A stretch of DNA of 8,070 nt, taken from positions 1 to 8,070 of the forward strand of contig DAOUVM010000100.1 in assembly GCA_030667645.1 (NCBI GenBank), written 5' to 3'. Every line of letters starts with the position of its first letter. The first letter of the stretch is position 1. The notes beneath the pieces were generated by a model. The model was not told the origin of the DNA. It ran no database searches and was given only the letters and a program-made list of their open reading frames with translations. The DNA comes from Ardenticatenales bacterium. GTDB lineage: Bacteria; Chloroflexota; Anaerolineae; Promineifilales; UBA4811. Made by a program: the position numbers and the translations under genes. Positions 1-6,238 of the stretch are shown here, piece by piece.

Positions 1-771
1 ATTGGTGGGGATTATTTCGCCTCGTTTGAAGCGTTACAACGGATAAAGACAATTAAGGACATTCTAGCTAGTCTAATGGAAACCGCTCGGGCCGCCCCAG
101 ATAGCTTATGGGTATTAAGAGATCATGGACTTGGCCGAAAACTCTCCCCACATGCGTACGAGGATAGGGGGACCCATCATGTTTGGAACCGGCTTCGTGC
201 TCTCTGTGGCGACGCAAAAATCGAATACAAGGGGACCCCGGGCTCAATCTTTGGACACCTGAAGGATGGAAGGATTAGTCTGCACGAGTACGAAAGGTTT
301 CTGCGAATTTACGGAAGCCGGTATGATTCACCGGAACGTCTTCATGAGAAGATTCAACTTGCCATGCAGCGTTCTGAGAACGAGCCTGTCAAGCTTGATT
401 TTTACGAGCAAAGCGAAATATGGATATTCAAAGGTTGCAGATTTTGGTGCGAGGGTTCATATTCTGACGATCAGTTTCGGCTTCTGATTCTTGAGGAATT
501 CGACAAAGAGAGGCGGTATTTCGAGAAGCTGCGCCGCAAGTTTGACACCCTGGACGGTCAGGAATCAGTGCACCCGCGCCCGCGTATACCTCAGAAAGTC
601 AGGATAGAAGTGTGGCGGCGCGATGGCGGCAAATGTGCGCGGTGCGGTAGCCGGGAAAAACTGGAATACGATCACATTGTCCCGATCTCCAAGGGCGGCA
701 GCAATACGACGAGAAACATCGAGCTTCTCTGTGAGACATGTAATAGGAGCAAAGGCAGCAAGATTGAGTAG
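1..771 (+). CDS. HNH endonuclease, C-terminal portion (5' end outside window)
   Basis: Predicted metal-dependent HNH nuclease. The frame is open with protein-like sequence from base 1 (I-G-G-D-Y-F-A-S-F-E...), so the ATG at 76 is probably internal and the true start lies upstream. This leaves 256 visible residues. The HNH module occupies about residues 195-256: a CxxC knuckle (C212, C215), the metal/catalytic D224-H225 followed by I-V-P, a GG turn, then N-I-E-L-L, a second CxxC (C244, C247) and a final N-R-S-K. Just before it is a charged helix around E-F-D-K-E-R-R-Y-F-E. The upstream ~160 residues match no domain I can name. HNH domains of this type occur in restriction enzymes, mobile-element and defence proteins; substrate and role are unknown here. 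The coding sequence is visibly AT-richer than the recombinases downstream, in line with acquired DNA. The HNH call is firm and the biological role open. Confidence 0.88.
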   Translation: MGGDYFASFEALQRIKTIKDILASLMETARAAPDSLWVLRDHGLGRKLSPHAYEDRGTHHVWNRLRALCGDAKIEYKGTPGSIFGHLKDGRISLHEYERFLRIYGSRYDSPERLHEKIQLAMQRSENEPVKLDFYEQSEIWIFKGCRFWCEGSYSDDQFRLLILEEFDKERRYFEKLRRKFDTLDGQESVHPRPRIPQKVRIEVWRRDGGKCARCGSREKLEYDHIVPISKGGSNTTRNIELLCETCNRSKGSKIE

Positions 772-929
772 AGACTCTCAGCGGCGCAAGCGGCCGGGGG
801 ATGGGCTGACCGGCGCTATAACGTGGTCACCTGGCCGGAAGGATGGCTGGGGACCCTGGCGGCCGGCGGGGATGTGAGCAGACAGAGTGGAATGGAGTTG
901 TAGGCGGCCGGCAACGGGCGCCATCTAGG

Positions 930-945
930 ACACGGCCGGCCGTGT
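930..945. repeat. Perfect 16-bp palindrome before the membrane-protein gene
   Basis: ACACGGCCGGCCGTGT is its own reverse complement over all 16 bases. It ends 27 bases before the ATG at 973. The surrounding spacer (772-972) also carries two direct copies of GGCGGCCGGC (858-867 and 903-912) and a related gcggccgg at 790-797. The palindrome could be an operator for a dimeric regulator, or a hairpin ending transcription of the HNH gene. There is no T-run after it, so a standard Rho-independent terminator is unlikely. Confidence 0.6.
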
Positions 946-960
946 GAGTGAATGGAATAC

Positions 961-967
961 AGGAGGT
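961..967 (+). promoter_or_regulatory. Strong Shine-Dalgarno sequence that fixes the start at 973
   Basis: AGGAGGT matches the full anti-Shine-Dalgarno core and sits 5 bases before the ATG at 973. It therefore selects 973 over the in-frame ATG at 952, which lies upstream of this site. Confidence 0.85.
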
Positions 968-972
968 ACACC

Positions 973-1389
973 ATGTCAGATGAAAATAGCGAAATCCATG
1001 AATACCTGGATCTAAGCAGGAACATGCGATTCTACGCCAATATTCGTTTTGCACAACTTACCCTATTTGCTGCCGTCACTGCTGCACTTCTAACTGCGGC
1101 TTACGGTCAAGACCTCTCACCGGCGCCGAGGATGCTTTGTTTTATCAAGGTGGGTGGAATTCTTGTATCCGTTATCTTTTTCATCATGGAAAGGCGCGGT
1201 ACGAGTTATTACCACTGTTTCAAGCAGCGGGCTATTGAATTGGAGAAGCTCCTGGGATATTGTCAGCATACGAACACGCCCAAACAGGGGGTATTCACTG
1301 CTACACACGCTGCAACAGTATTCGTTGTGGCGGTCGGGCTTTTCTGGCTGGTGGTCCTGCTCTTTCCGTCGCCGGTCCCACCAACATAG
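973..1389 (+). CDS. Small three-helix membrane protein, SLATT-like layout
   Basis: Hypothetical 138-residue integral membrane protein. Hydrophobic segments lie at about residues 27-44, 55-72 and 112-132. The N-terminus is a charged, probably cytoplasmic helix (E-I-H-E-Y-L-D-L-S-R-N-M-R-F-Y-A). Between the second and third segments is an amphipathic stretch E-R-R-G-T-S-Y-Y...K-Q-R-A-I-E-L-E-K-L-L-G. The arrangement of a helical N-terminus, a close pair of membrane helices and a soluble helical linker recalls SLATT-type membrane proteins, some of which are predicted pore-forming effectors in defence systems. I see no diagnostic motif, so that resemblance is only suggestive. A near-perfect Shine-Dalgarno site supports this start and implies efficient translation. 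The gene is 201 bases downstream of the HNH gene with its own palindrome in between, so co-transcription is not assured. It ends in TAG. Confidence 0.75.
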   Translation: MSDENSEIHEYLDLSRNMRFYANIRFAQLTLFAAVTAALLTAAYGQDLSPAPRMLCFIKVGGILVSVIFFIMERRGTSYYHCFKQRAIELEKLLGYCQHTNTPKQGVFTATHAATVFVVAVGLFWLVVLLFPSPVPPT

Positions 1390-1451
1390 CACGCTAACAG
1401 TCACCAGGGGGGACAGGGCATGTACAAAGTCCTCACAGAGAGCGCTTTATC

Positions 1452-1539
1452 ATCACGAAAATCACAAATCTAGCGAATCTCACGAATGACCACTTGTTGA
1501 TTTATTCGTGTGATTTGGGGTATTCGCGCCGTTCGTGAT
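1452..1539. repeat. Nested inverted repeat of CACGAAT/ATTCGTG words
   Basis: Three pairs of complementary words are nested. The inner arms are AATCTCACGAAT (1476-1487) and ATTCGTGTGATT (1504-1515), 11 of 12 paired around a 16-base loop. GCGAAT (1473-1478) matches ATTCGC (1522-1527). The outer arms ATCACGAA (1452-1459) and TTCGTGAT (1532-1539) are perfect. The gaps on the two sides are unequal, so it looks like short words multiplied in opposite orientations more than one clean hairpin. It lies in the gap between the membrane-protein gene and the integrase promoter. It may be a dispersed intergenic repeat, a transcript-end structure, or a recombinase binding region. Another TCACGAATG is at 4987-4995, after the serine recombinase. 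Confidence 0.6.
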
Positions 1540-1586
1540 TCTCTTTGGGCGACTATGCGCACGCCCTGCCAGGGGGGAATTGATAC

Positions 1587-1614
1587 TTGACAACTGCTGA
1601 AATACCCCCATAAT
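1587..1614 (+). promoter_or_regulatory. Probable sigma-70-type promoter for the tyrosine recombinase
   Basis: A perfect -35 box TTGACA (1587-1592) is followed after 16 bases by CATAAT (1609-1614), or after 18 bases by TAATAA (1611-1616). Transcription would begin near 1621. That gives a leader of about 20 bases to the ATG at 1642 or about 40 bases to the ATG at 1660. The position directly before the integrase gene, in otherwise AT-rich DNA, supports the call. Confidence 0.6.
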
Positions 1615-1641
1615 AAGGTCGTATAAGTACCAGTATGCGAC

Positions 1642-2712
1642 ATGATACGGAATGGGGCAATGGCAACAGAACTGAGCACACGCAACGAACCGGACGCGAT
1701 TATTCTACCGACCGGCCTGGGCAAGGACGCCAAGGACGCCAAGCACCGGTTGTCAAGGTTTGCGGCCTGGGTCGCTGACGGCGGCCGCGGCTGGCATGAG
1801 CCGGACTTGGCGGCCTACCGTGACGATATGCTGGCGGCGGGCCTGGCTCCCTCCAGTGTGTCCGCCCACTTGTCAACGATCCGGGAGCGCTACCGGGCAA
1901 TCATGCGCGATCGTGACCGATTCTATGCCATCGCTGCGGAGCGGACTCGGGAGCCGTTGGAACAAAAGGCGGCGGTGGATGAGATGATCGTGCGGATCGG
2001 AAACGCGATCGATCCCAAGGCGGCACCGGTCAAGGTGGTGCAAAGCCAGGATGTGACCGACTCTGCCCACCTGCGGTTGACCGTGCGCCAGGCTGAGGCG
2101 CTCATGGTTGCGCCGGGAGTTGACACCTTGCTAGGGCTGCGGGACACGGCGGCGCTGGCGCTCATGTTGTGCACCGGGATTCGGGAGGCTGAGTTGGTGG
2201 CGCTGGACGTGATCGACTTGCGGCAACGGCTGGGCGGCGAGTTGGCGTTACACGTTCGGGAGGGCAAAGGGTGCAAGCAAAGGTTGATCCCATACGGCGG
2301 CCTGGAGTGGGTGCTGGCGCTCGTTGACAAGTGGCTGGCGGCAGCGGGGATAACCTCGGGGCCGGTGCTGCGGGGATTCTACCGAGGGGGGCAAAGGCTG
2401 CGGGACGGTCGGCTGGACGTGCGCCAGGTGCAACGAATTGCCGGCAGGTATCCGGTCATGGTTGACGGCGACCTGGTGTCGGCGCGGCCGCACGATCTCC
2501 GGAGAACCTACGCGCGGCGACTATATGAGGCAGGCGGTGATCTGGTGGGTATCCAACAGAACCTGGGCCATGCTCAGCAGAGTACAACCCTGGGATACAT
2601 CGGCACCCTTGACGTTGAACGTCGGAAGCCGCCGGCGGTATACTCGTTTGACCTGACAGCACTGAACGGGATCCCGGTCAAGGTGGGGTTGGGTCTGGCG
2701 GGCGGTGAGTGA
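1642..2712 (+). CDS. Tyrosine recombinase / phage-type integrase
   Basis: Site-specific DNA recombinase of the integrase/XerCD superfamily, which cuts and rejoins DNA through a covalent phosphotyrosine. Of 356 residues, about 35-105 form the helical core-binding domain and about 145-325 the catalytic domain. All catalytic residues are visible: R181 (C-T-G-I-R-E-A-E-L), K209 (E-G-K-G-C-K), H284 and R287 (H-D-L-R-R-T), H310 (L-G-H) and nucleophile Y319 (T-L-G-Y-I-G). Length is normal and the frame intact, so it is probably active. The start is uncertain: the ATG at 1642 has no clear Shine-Dalgarno, while the in-frame ATG at 1660 has a weak GGAA (1649-1652) seven bases ahead and would give 350 residues. 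A good promoter precedes it. The partner att site is not identified. Its neighbours, especially the serine recombinase, point to an integrated element, but XerCD-like resolution or inversion roles are also possible. Confidence 0.93.
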   Translation: MIRNGAMATELSTRNEPDAIILPTGLGKDAKDAKHRLSRFAAWVADGGRGWHEPDLAAYRDDMLAAGLAPSSVSAHLSTIRERYRAIMRDRDRFYAIAAERTREPLEQKAAVDEMIVRIGNAIDPKAAPVKVVQSQDVTDSAHLRLTVRQAEALMVAPGVDTLLGLRDTAALALMLCTGIREAELVALDVIDLRQRLGGELALHVREGKGCKQRLIPYGGLEWVLALVDKWLAAAGITSGPVLRGFYRGGQRLRDGRLDVRQVQRIAGRYPVMVDGDLVSARPHDLRRTYARRLYEAGGDLVGIQQNLGHAQQSTTLGYIGTLDVERRKPPAVYSFDLTALNGIPVKVGLGLAGGE

Positions 2713-2806
2713 CACCCTGCCCCGAAACCGGAGAATTTGGCGGACTTTGCCACATTTGACCGCTTAGAGGTGCTTAGAGAGCATCAGGAAGGAACAAGAA
2801 ACATCG

Positions 2807-3136
2807 ATGGACCACAAAATGCCAACCCTCAAGGACTGGATCGAGGTCACCGAACAGAATATAGCATCGCGGCGGGGCTCGTGCACCGAGGAGCAGTTGG
2901 TGGTGTGGCAGGGATGGCTTGACACCGTCAAAGAGTGGCAGGCCAATCCTGAGAGTGTAACGGCATATCAGTTTCTAGCACACCTTGGGAACCATCGGAT
3001 GAAACTCGTCTGGGTCCGGGATTTTTGGCGTGCAGGTGACAAAGGAGAGAGCCCCCTGTCAGAAAGCGAGAAGTGGAAAGCTCTTGGAGGCCGTGTACAC
3101 GCATATCTAGACAAGACCCGAAACGCCAAAGGATGA
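2807..3136 (+). CDS. Hypothetical Trp-rich protein
   Basis: I do not recognise this 109-residue protein. It is soluble and probably helical, with no signal peptide or membrane segment. It has seven tryptophans (W11, W34, W37, W44, W69, W74, W90), high for its size, and a basic C-terminus. The purine-rich AGGAAGGAA at 2786-2794 precedes the ATG at 2807 by 12 bases; the ATG at 2819 is a possible alternative start. It is 94 bases after the tyrosine recombinase. Its last codons contain the AAAGGA ribosome binding site of the next small gene, so it appears to head a three-gene operon ending with the serine recombinase. The context suggests an accessory protein of a mobile element, but no function can be assigned. 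Confidence 0.6.
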   Translation: MDHKMPTLKDWIEVTEQNIASRRGSCTEEQLVVWQGWLDTVKEWQANPESVTAYQFLAHLGNHRMKLVWVRDFWRAGDKGESPLSESEKWKALGGRVHAYLDKTRNAKG

Positions 3137-3140
3137 TGCC

Positions 3141-3430
3141 GTGCAACCAAAAGCAACGGCCCACCTCGGCGTCTGCACCCAATGCGCCGGCGAAGGCGAA
3201 GTTGTCACGATCGAGGCGGATCCCTCCCCCTGAGCCTCTGCCCTTCCTGCCTGGCGGCCGTCCTGGCCACCGGGTCCGGGATCCGGTCCGCGATCGTCAA
3301 ACGGTGGCACCGGGTGAACCAGAAGGCGGCCGCCCAGCGATCCGGCCGACGCGCGGAGCTGGAGCGCAAAGCACGGGAAGACCTGGAGCGGATGGCGACC
3401 AGGGGTGACGGGAACGGCCGGGGAACATGA
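3141..3430 (+). pseudogene. Small zinc-ribbon protein gene with a one-base frameshift
   Basis: Two overlapping frames join into one sensible protein. From GTG 3141 (AAAGGA at 3128-3133, seven bases ahead) the frame reads V-Q-P-K-A-T-A-H-L-G-V-C-T-Q-C-A-G-E-G-E and stops at TGA 3231-3233. The -1 frame continues L-S-L-C-P-S-C-L-A-A-V from 3230 to TGA 3428-3430, ending in a basic helix. The first half supplies one CxxC and the second half another, about 24 residues apart, as expected for a four-cysteine zinc ribbon of about 96 residues. The switch falls at CCCCC (3226-3230) directly before the stop. Read in the second frame alone, the upstream part begins with an arginine run typical of out-of-frame sequence. 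The likeliest cause is loss of one base in the C run. A -1 ribosomal slip on CCC before TGA, or a read error, would look the same. It lies seven bases before the serine recombinase start. Confidence 0.6.
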
Positions 3431-3437
3431 GTGCACC

Positions 3438-4001
3438 ATGACTGAATCAACCGTCAACGGCCGGTGCGTCTTGTACGCGCGGGTTTCCTCAGACGACCGC
3501 GGCAAGCCCTGGTCGTCACTGGCCGGCCAACTCGATATGTGCCGGGAGTTCGCGGCGGAGAAGGGCTGGAAGGTCGTCGCGGAGTTCTCGGAGGATGAGC
3601 GGGGCGTCTCGGGCGCCGAGTGGCTGCCCGAACAGATCGAGCGCATCCTGGGCCTGGCCGAGATGGGCGCGTTTGACGTGCTAGTAGTGCGCCAGATGGA
3701 CCGCCTCGCCCGCAGTCTCGCCAAGCAGCTTTACATCGAGCGGGAACTGGAGCGGGCCGGCGTGACGGTCGCCTACGTCCTGGAGGAGTTCGCGGAGACG
3801 CCCGAGGGGGTCCTGCAGAAGCTGGTCAAGGGTGCGGTCGCCGAGTACGAGCGCCTGGAGATTGCCCGGCGCATGGCCCGCGGTCGGAGGCAGAAGGTGG
3901 CGGCCGGACTGGTGATGATGCACGGCAAGATTCCGCTAGGGTATCGGGAATCGGAAGGGGTGCTCACGATCGACGACGAGGAGGCCGCGGTCGTCAGGTA
4001 G
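3438..4001 (+). CDS. Large serine recombinase, catalytic N-terminal part (ends at in-frame amber)
   Basis: Resolvase/invertase-type catalytic domain of a large serine recombinase, which exchanges DNA strands through a phosphoserine link. Numbered from ATG 3438, Y13-A-R-V-S17 holds the nucleophile S17 and R15. Q31-L-D-M-C begins the conserved helix, and R85-Q-M-D-R-L-A-R-S93 is the second active-site block. The start of the recombinase domain shows at K-I-P-L-G-Y (164-169). The frame then meets TAG at 3999-4001 after 187 residues, while the remainder of the protein continues in the same frame beyond it. Without readthrough, the product is a catalytic domain lacking its DNA-binding half and should not integrate DNA. 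A GTG at 3405 would add 11 residues but is less like family N-termini. The Shine-Dalgarno is weak (GGGGA at 3420-3424), so translation may depend on coupling to the preceding zinc-ribbon gene. Confidence 0.85.
   Translation: MTESTVNGRCVLYARVSSDDRGKPWSSLAGQLDMCREFAAEKGWKVVAEFSEDERGVSGAEWLPEQIERILGLAEMGAFDVLVVRQMDRLARSLAKQLYIERELERAGVTVAYVLEEFAETPEGVLQKLVKGAVAEYERLEIARRMARGRRQKVAAGLVMMHGKIPLGYRESEGVLTIDDEEAAVVR
3999..4001 (+). other. In-frame TAG interrupting the serine recombinase
   Basis: The codons read V-V-R-(TAG)-V-F-D-W-Y-A. Family members commonly have a continuous V-R-x-I/V-F-x-x-Y here, so the stop replaces one residue, perhaps Gln, Lys or Glu by a single base change (CAG, AAG or GAG). 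No bases are missing and the frame is kept. Other genes in the window, including the HNH gene, the membrane-protein gene and this recombinase itself, end in TAG, so general amber reassignment is unlikely. Confidence 0.85.
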
Positions 4002-4955
4002 GTTTTTGACTGGTATGCACACGACGGGCGCGGGCTGCTGCAAATCGCACGGATGCTGACCGAGGCCGGCGTGGAAACCTGGTCTAAACGGCGCGGCGTT
4101 GGTACCCGAACCGTTTGGAACGTCAGCACGATTGCACGTATCATCGGCAATCAGACATACGTTGGGCGATGGACGTATGGTGGCGGCGGGGTCGTGGACG
4201 TGCCGGCCATCATCACGCCAGAGCAATTCGAGCTAGTGGCCGCGGTTCGCAGGCGCAACAGCGATATGTCTCCGCGGCGGACGAAGCGCGAGTACCTGGT
4301 GCGCCGCATTGCCAGGTGCGACGCTTGCGGCTCGAAATGCAGGGCGAGCTCGCGGATGAGTAAGGCTGGAAGCGTATGCTTGTACTACCGATGTTCCGCG
4401 GCCAGCAGCCGACACCGGAGCGTCGTGTCCTGCAAGGCGCCCGCGTTCCGGGCGGACACGGCGGATCCGGCGGCTTGGGCGTGGGTGGCGCGATTCTTGT
4501 CTGAGCCCGAGGTGCTGGCTGCGATGGTCGAGGCGGCCCAGGATCAGCCGCAGCGGGAGCGGCTGGGGAAGGAACTAGAGCACCTGGAGGCCGTGATTGC
4601 CCGGAAGGCCGACAGGCGCGGCCGGCTGGTGGATTTGTACCTGGATCAGCGATGGTCAAAAGCGGAACTTGATCAGCGGCGCGAGCGGCTGGACGCTGAG
4701 TTGCTGGAACGCGAGACGGAGAAGGTTGCCCTCCTGCAACAATTGGAGCAGTCTGCCTCCGATGAGTGGGACCAACTGGCGGGACTGCGGTCGGAACTGG
4801 TGGATGGGTTGCGGGCGGCGGAGGGTAGCTTTGAGAAGCGGCGGGAATTGGTTCTCGCTCTGGGCCTGGAGGTCGGGCTGTGGTGGGAGGATGGGGCGAT
4901 GCTGGCAGAGATGCGGCTGCCGGGCGGGCTGAGGGAGCAGGTGGTTATGGCGTAG
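4002..4955 (+). pseudogene. Large serine recombinase, C-terminal DNA-binding part
   Basis: In-frame continuation of the serine recombinase after the amber codon, residues 189-505 of a would-be ~505-residue protein, which is normal size for the family. It contains the rest of the recombinase domain (V-F-D-W-Y-A..., L-T-E-A-G-V-E-T, then T-I-A-R-I-I-G-N-Q-T-Y-V-G-R-W). A zinc-ribbon domain follows, with C294-x-x-C297 and later C314, C319 and C332. A long charged coiled coil occupies about residues 370-440. In known large serine recombinases these parts recognise att sites and the coiled coil controls directionality. The first ATG available after the stop is at 4053, with no visible ribosome binding site, so separate expression is doubtful. 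The sequence is otherwise undamaged, which implies that the stop is recent or tolerated. Confidence 0.82.
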
Positions 4956-5023
4956 GGGCCACGCACTGGCCTTTGGTTCCAGCAGTTCACGAATGGGAGA
5001 ATGAGCACACGGCCTCGGATTCT

Positions 5024-5036
5024 CCGGCTGCGCCGG
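5024..5036. terminator. Weak hairpin in the convergent gap
   Basis: CCGGC-tgc-GCCGG forms a five-pair stem with a three-base loop, between the plus-strand serine recombinase and the minus-strand transpeptidase. A bidirectional terminator would be expected in this 133-base gap (4956-5088), but the stem is short and no T-run follows on either strand. The rest of the gap shows only a TCACGAATG word (4987-4995). Confidence 0.2.
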
Positions 5037-5088
5037 CACACTGGTCCCGTCTGATCCCTGTGGCCTCATTGTGTTTGCCATCCCCCTG

Positions 5089-6156
5089 TCAGAATACCAC
5101 GATGCGCGTCCCCACTTCCCGGTTGCTGCGCACATAGTCATCCTCATACGGAGCGACGGGGTCGGTCCACCGGTAGATCCACTTGGCGGCTTGCGGGCTT
5201 ATGTTGACGCACCCATGGCTGCGCTCAATGCCATAGTCGTTATGCCAATAGGTTCCGTGTATGGCGATCCCCGAGTAGGTGAAAAAAATATTCCACGGGA
5301 CGCCAGGGAGATCAAAATAGTCGTCCTCCCCCTCGGTGCCACCTTTCATATGGCGCGAGGGTTGTTTGAGCAGCACCACGTGCTCGCCCACGGGGGTGAA
5401 AAAGCTCTCCACACTGCCATCCTCGAACTCAAAGGCGGCCCCGCTGGCGCAGCGAGTGGTAAAGGCAGGCTCATCGCCCTGAAAACACGTGACCATCTGA
5501 TGCGCCAGATCGATCTCTACCCGTTTCTGTTCCAGCGGAACCTGGGGGTGGATCGGCCGGAATTCCCACTCGGATATCCGGCGGAGGTGTTGGGCTCGGA
5601 CCCAATGTGTCGTGGGCGGCGGAAGCTCGTCGTAGATCTGATACCAGCTCCCTCCGGCCGGGTCATCCACCATGCTGATCACGCGGTGCACCGAATCATA
5701 GTATAGTCGGTAGCTCTCCGGCGCGTACTGATGGGGGGCACTGCGCGCGCTGGCGTACGGCCGGCACAATTGCGCCCAGAATCCCCATTCCGGGATCTCT
5801 CGCTCGGTTGGTTGGGGACCATAGTAGGTCATCGGCTGCACCCACGCAGAGTGGACATAGCCGCCCGGGATCAGGTACCAGATGTTGTTGTGGCTGAGCG
5901 GCCGATCTCCCATCACTGTAGCGAGGATTGTAAAGGATGCTTCTGATGGAATCCAGCGGAGCACCGGAGCGTTAAAGGTCGGTGCGGTGCGGAGAGGCAC
6001 CCCGAACTGCGGCCGGCCCAGTTGCCAGGACGCCTCTGTGTCCAGTTCGCCGGGCCCGCTGGTGGCCGCGAAAAGACGGTCGGGCGGCAGGCCTGCTATG
6101 GCCAGGGCGGCAGCCGCAAATCTCAAGAACGCGCGTCGCGTGATGCCTGGGTTCAT
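5089..6156 (-). CDS. Tat-exported L,D-transpeptidase (YkuD domain) with SH3-like repeats
   Basis: Predicted cell-envelope enzyme that makes L,D-crosslinks in peptidoglycan or attaches proteins to it. From ATG 6156 (355 residues), a twin-arginine signal T-R-R-A-F-L-R (residues 6-12) is followed by an alanine-rich hydrophobic segment and A-T-S, so export of the folded protein is expected. Two SH3-like segments follow, around residues 47-109 (V-P-L-R-T-A-P...V-H-S-A-W-V) and 149-193 (Y-R-L-Y-Y-D...W-V-R-A-Q). The YkuD domain covers about 210-355, with H300-G-T-Y-W-H and the catalytic S313-H-G-C316-V-N. The start is uncertain: an in-frame GTG at 6228 adds 24 residues, has an AGAGGG-like site just upstream and lies 10 bases after the Nudix stop, whereas ATG 6156 has no clear site but places the RR normally. 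It is the last gene of a minus-strand operon. The family and motifs are clear; the physiological substrate is inferred. Confidence 0.9.
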   Translation of the reverse strand: MNPGITRRAFLRFAAAALAIAGLPPDRLFAATSGPGELDTEASWQLGRPQFGVPLRTAPTFNAPVLRWIPSEASFTILATVMGDRPLSHNNIWYLIPGGYVHSAWVQPMTYYGPQPTEREIPEWGFWAQLCRPYASARSAPHQYAPESYRLYYDSVHRVISMVDDPAGGSWYQIYDELPPPTTHWVRAQHLRRISEWEFRPIHPQVPLEQKRVEIDLAHQMVTCFQGDEPAFTTRCASGAAFEFEDGSVESFFTPVGEHVVLLKQPSRHMKGGTEGEDDYFDLPGVPWNIFFTYSGIAIHGTYWHNDYGIERSHGCVNISPQAAKWIYRWTDPVAPYEDDYVRSNREVGTRIVVF

Positions 6157-6238
6157 GTGGTTCGCTGGATTCCGTCTCTTGCCCTTGCCGGTGGGATTCG
6201 TCCCTGGGGGTCGCCGGTCGTCTCTCACCCGCCCTCTG

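Noticed and set aside
1476..1515. Inner inverted repeat as a classic tyrosine recombinase core site.
   Set aside because: The 16-base spacer between arms is longer than the usual 6-8 base overlap, so it does not fit a simple core site.
2762..2779. Direct repeat GCTTAGAG at 2762-2769 and 2772-2779 before the Trp-rich hypothetical gene, possibly an operator.
   Set aside because: Eight-base repeats are common by chance and no promoter elements are visible around it.
3073..3408. Open frame overlapping the zinc-ribbon gene, rich in Pro, Arg and Gly.
   Set aside because: Its composition is that of an out-of-frame reading of GC-rich coding DNA, and it lacks a ribosome binding site. The zinc-ribbon reading explains the region better.
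3999..4001. Genome-wide amber reassignment (for example to pyrrolysine) as the explanation for the in-frame TAG.
   Set aside because: Several intact genes in the window end with TAG, and no suppressor tRNA or pyrrolysine gene is visible here.
3052..5094. Exact 13-base direct repeat CCCCCTGTCAGAA at 3052-3064 and 5082-5094, flanking the zinc-ribbon and serine recombinase genes, considered as att-like ends.
   Set aside because: By simple equal-base estimate about 0.5 such 13-base pairs are expected by chance in a window this long. Both copies lie in or at the end of coding sequence, so it is not good evidence for element ends.
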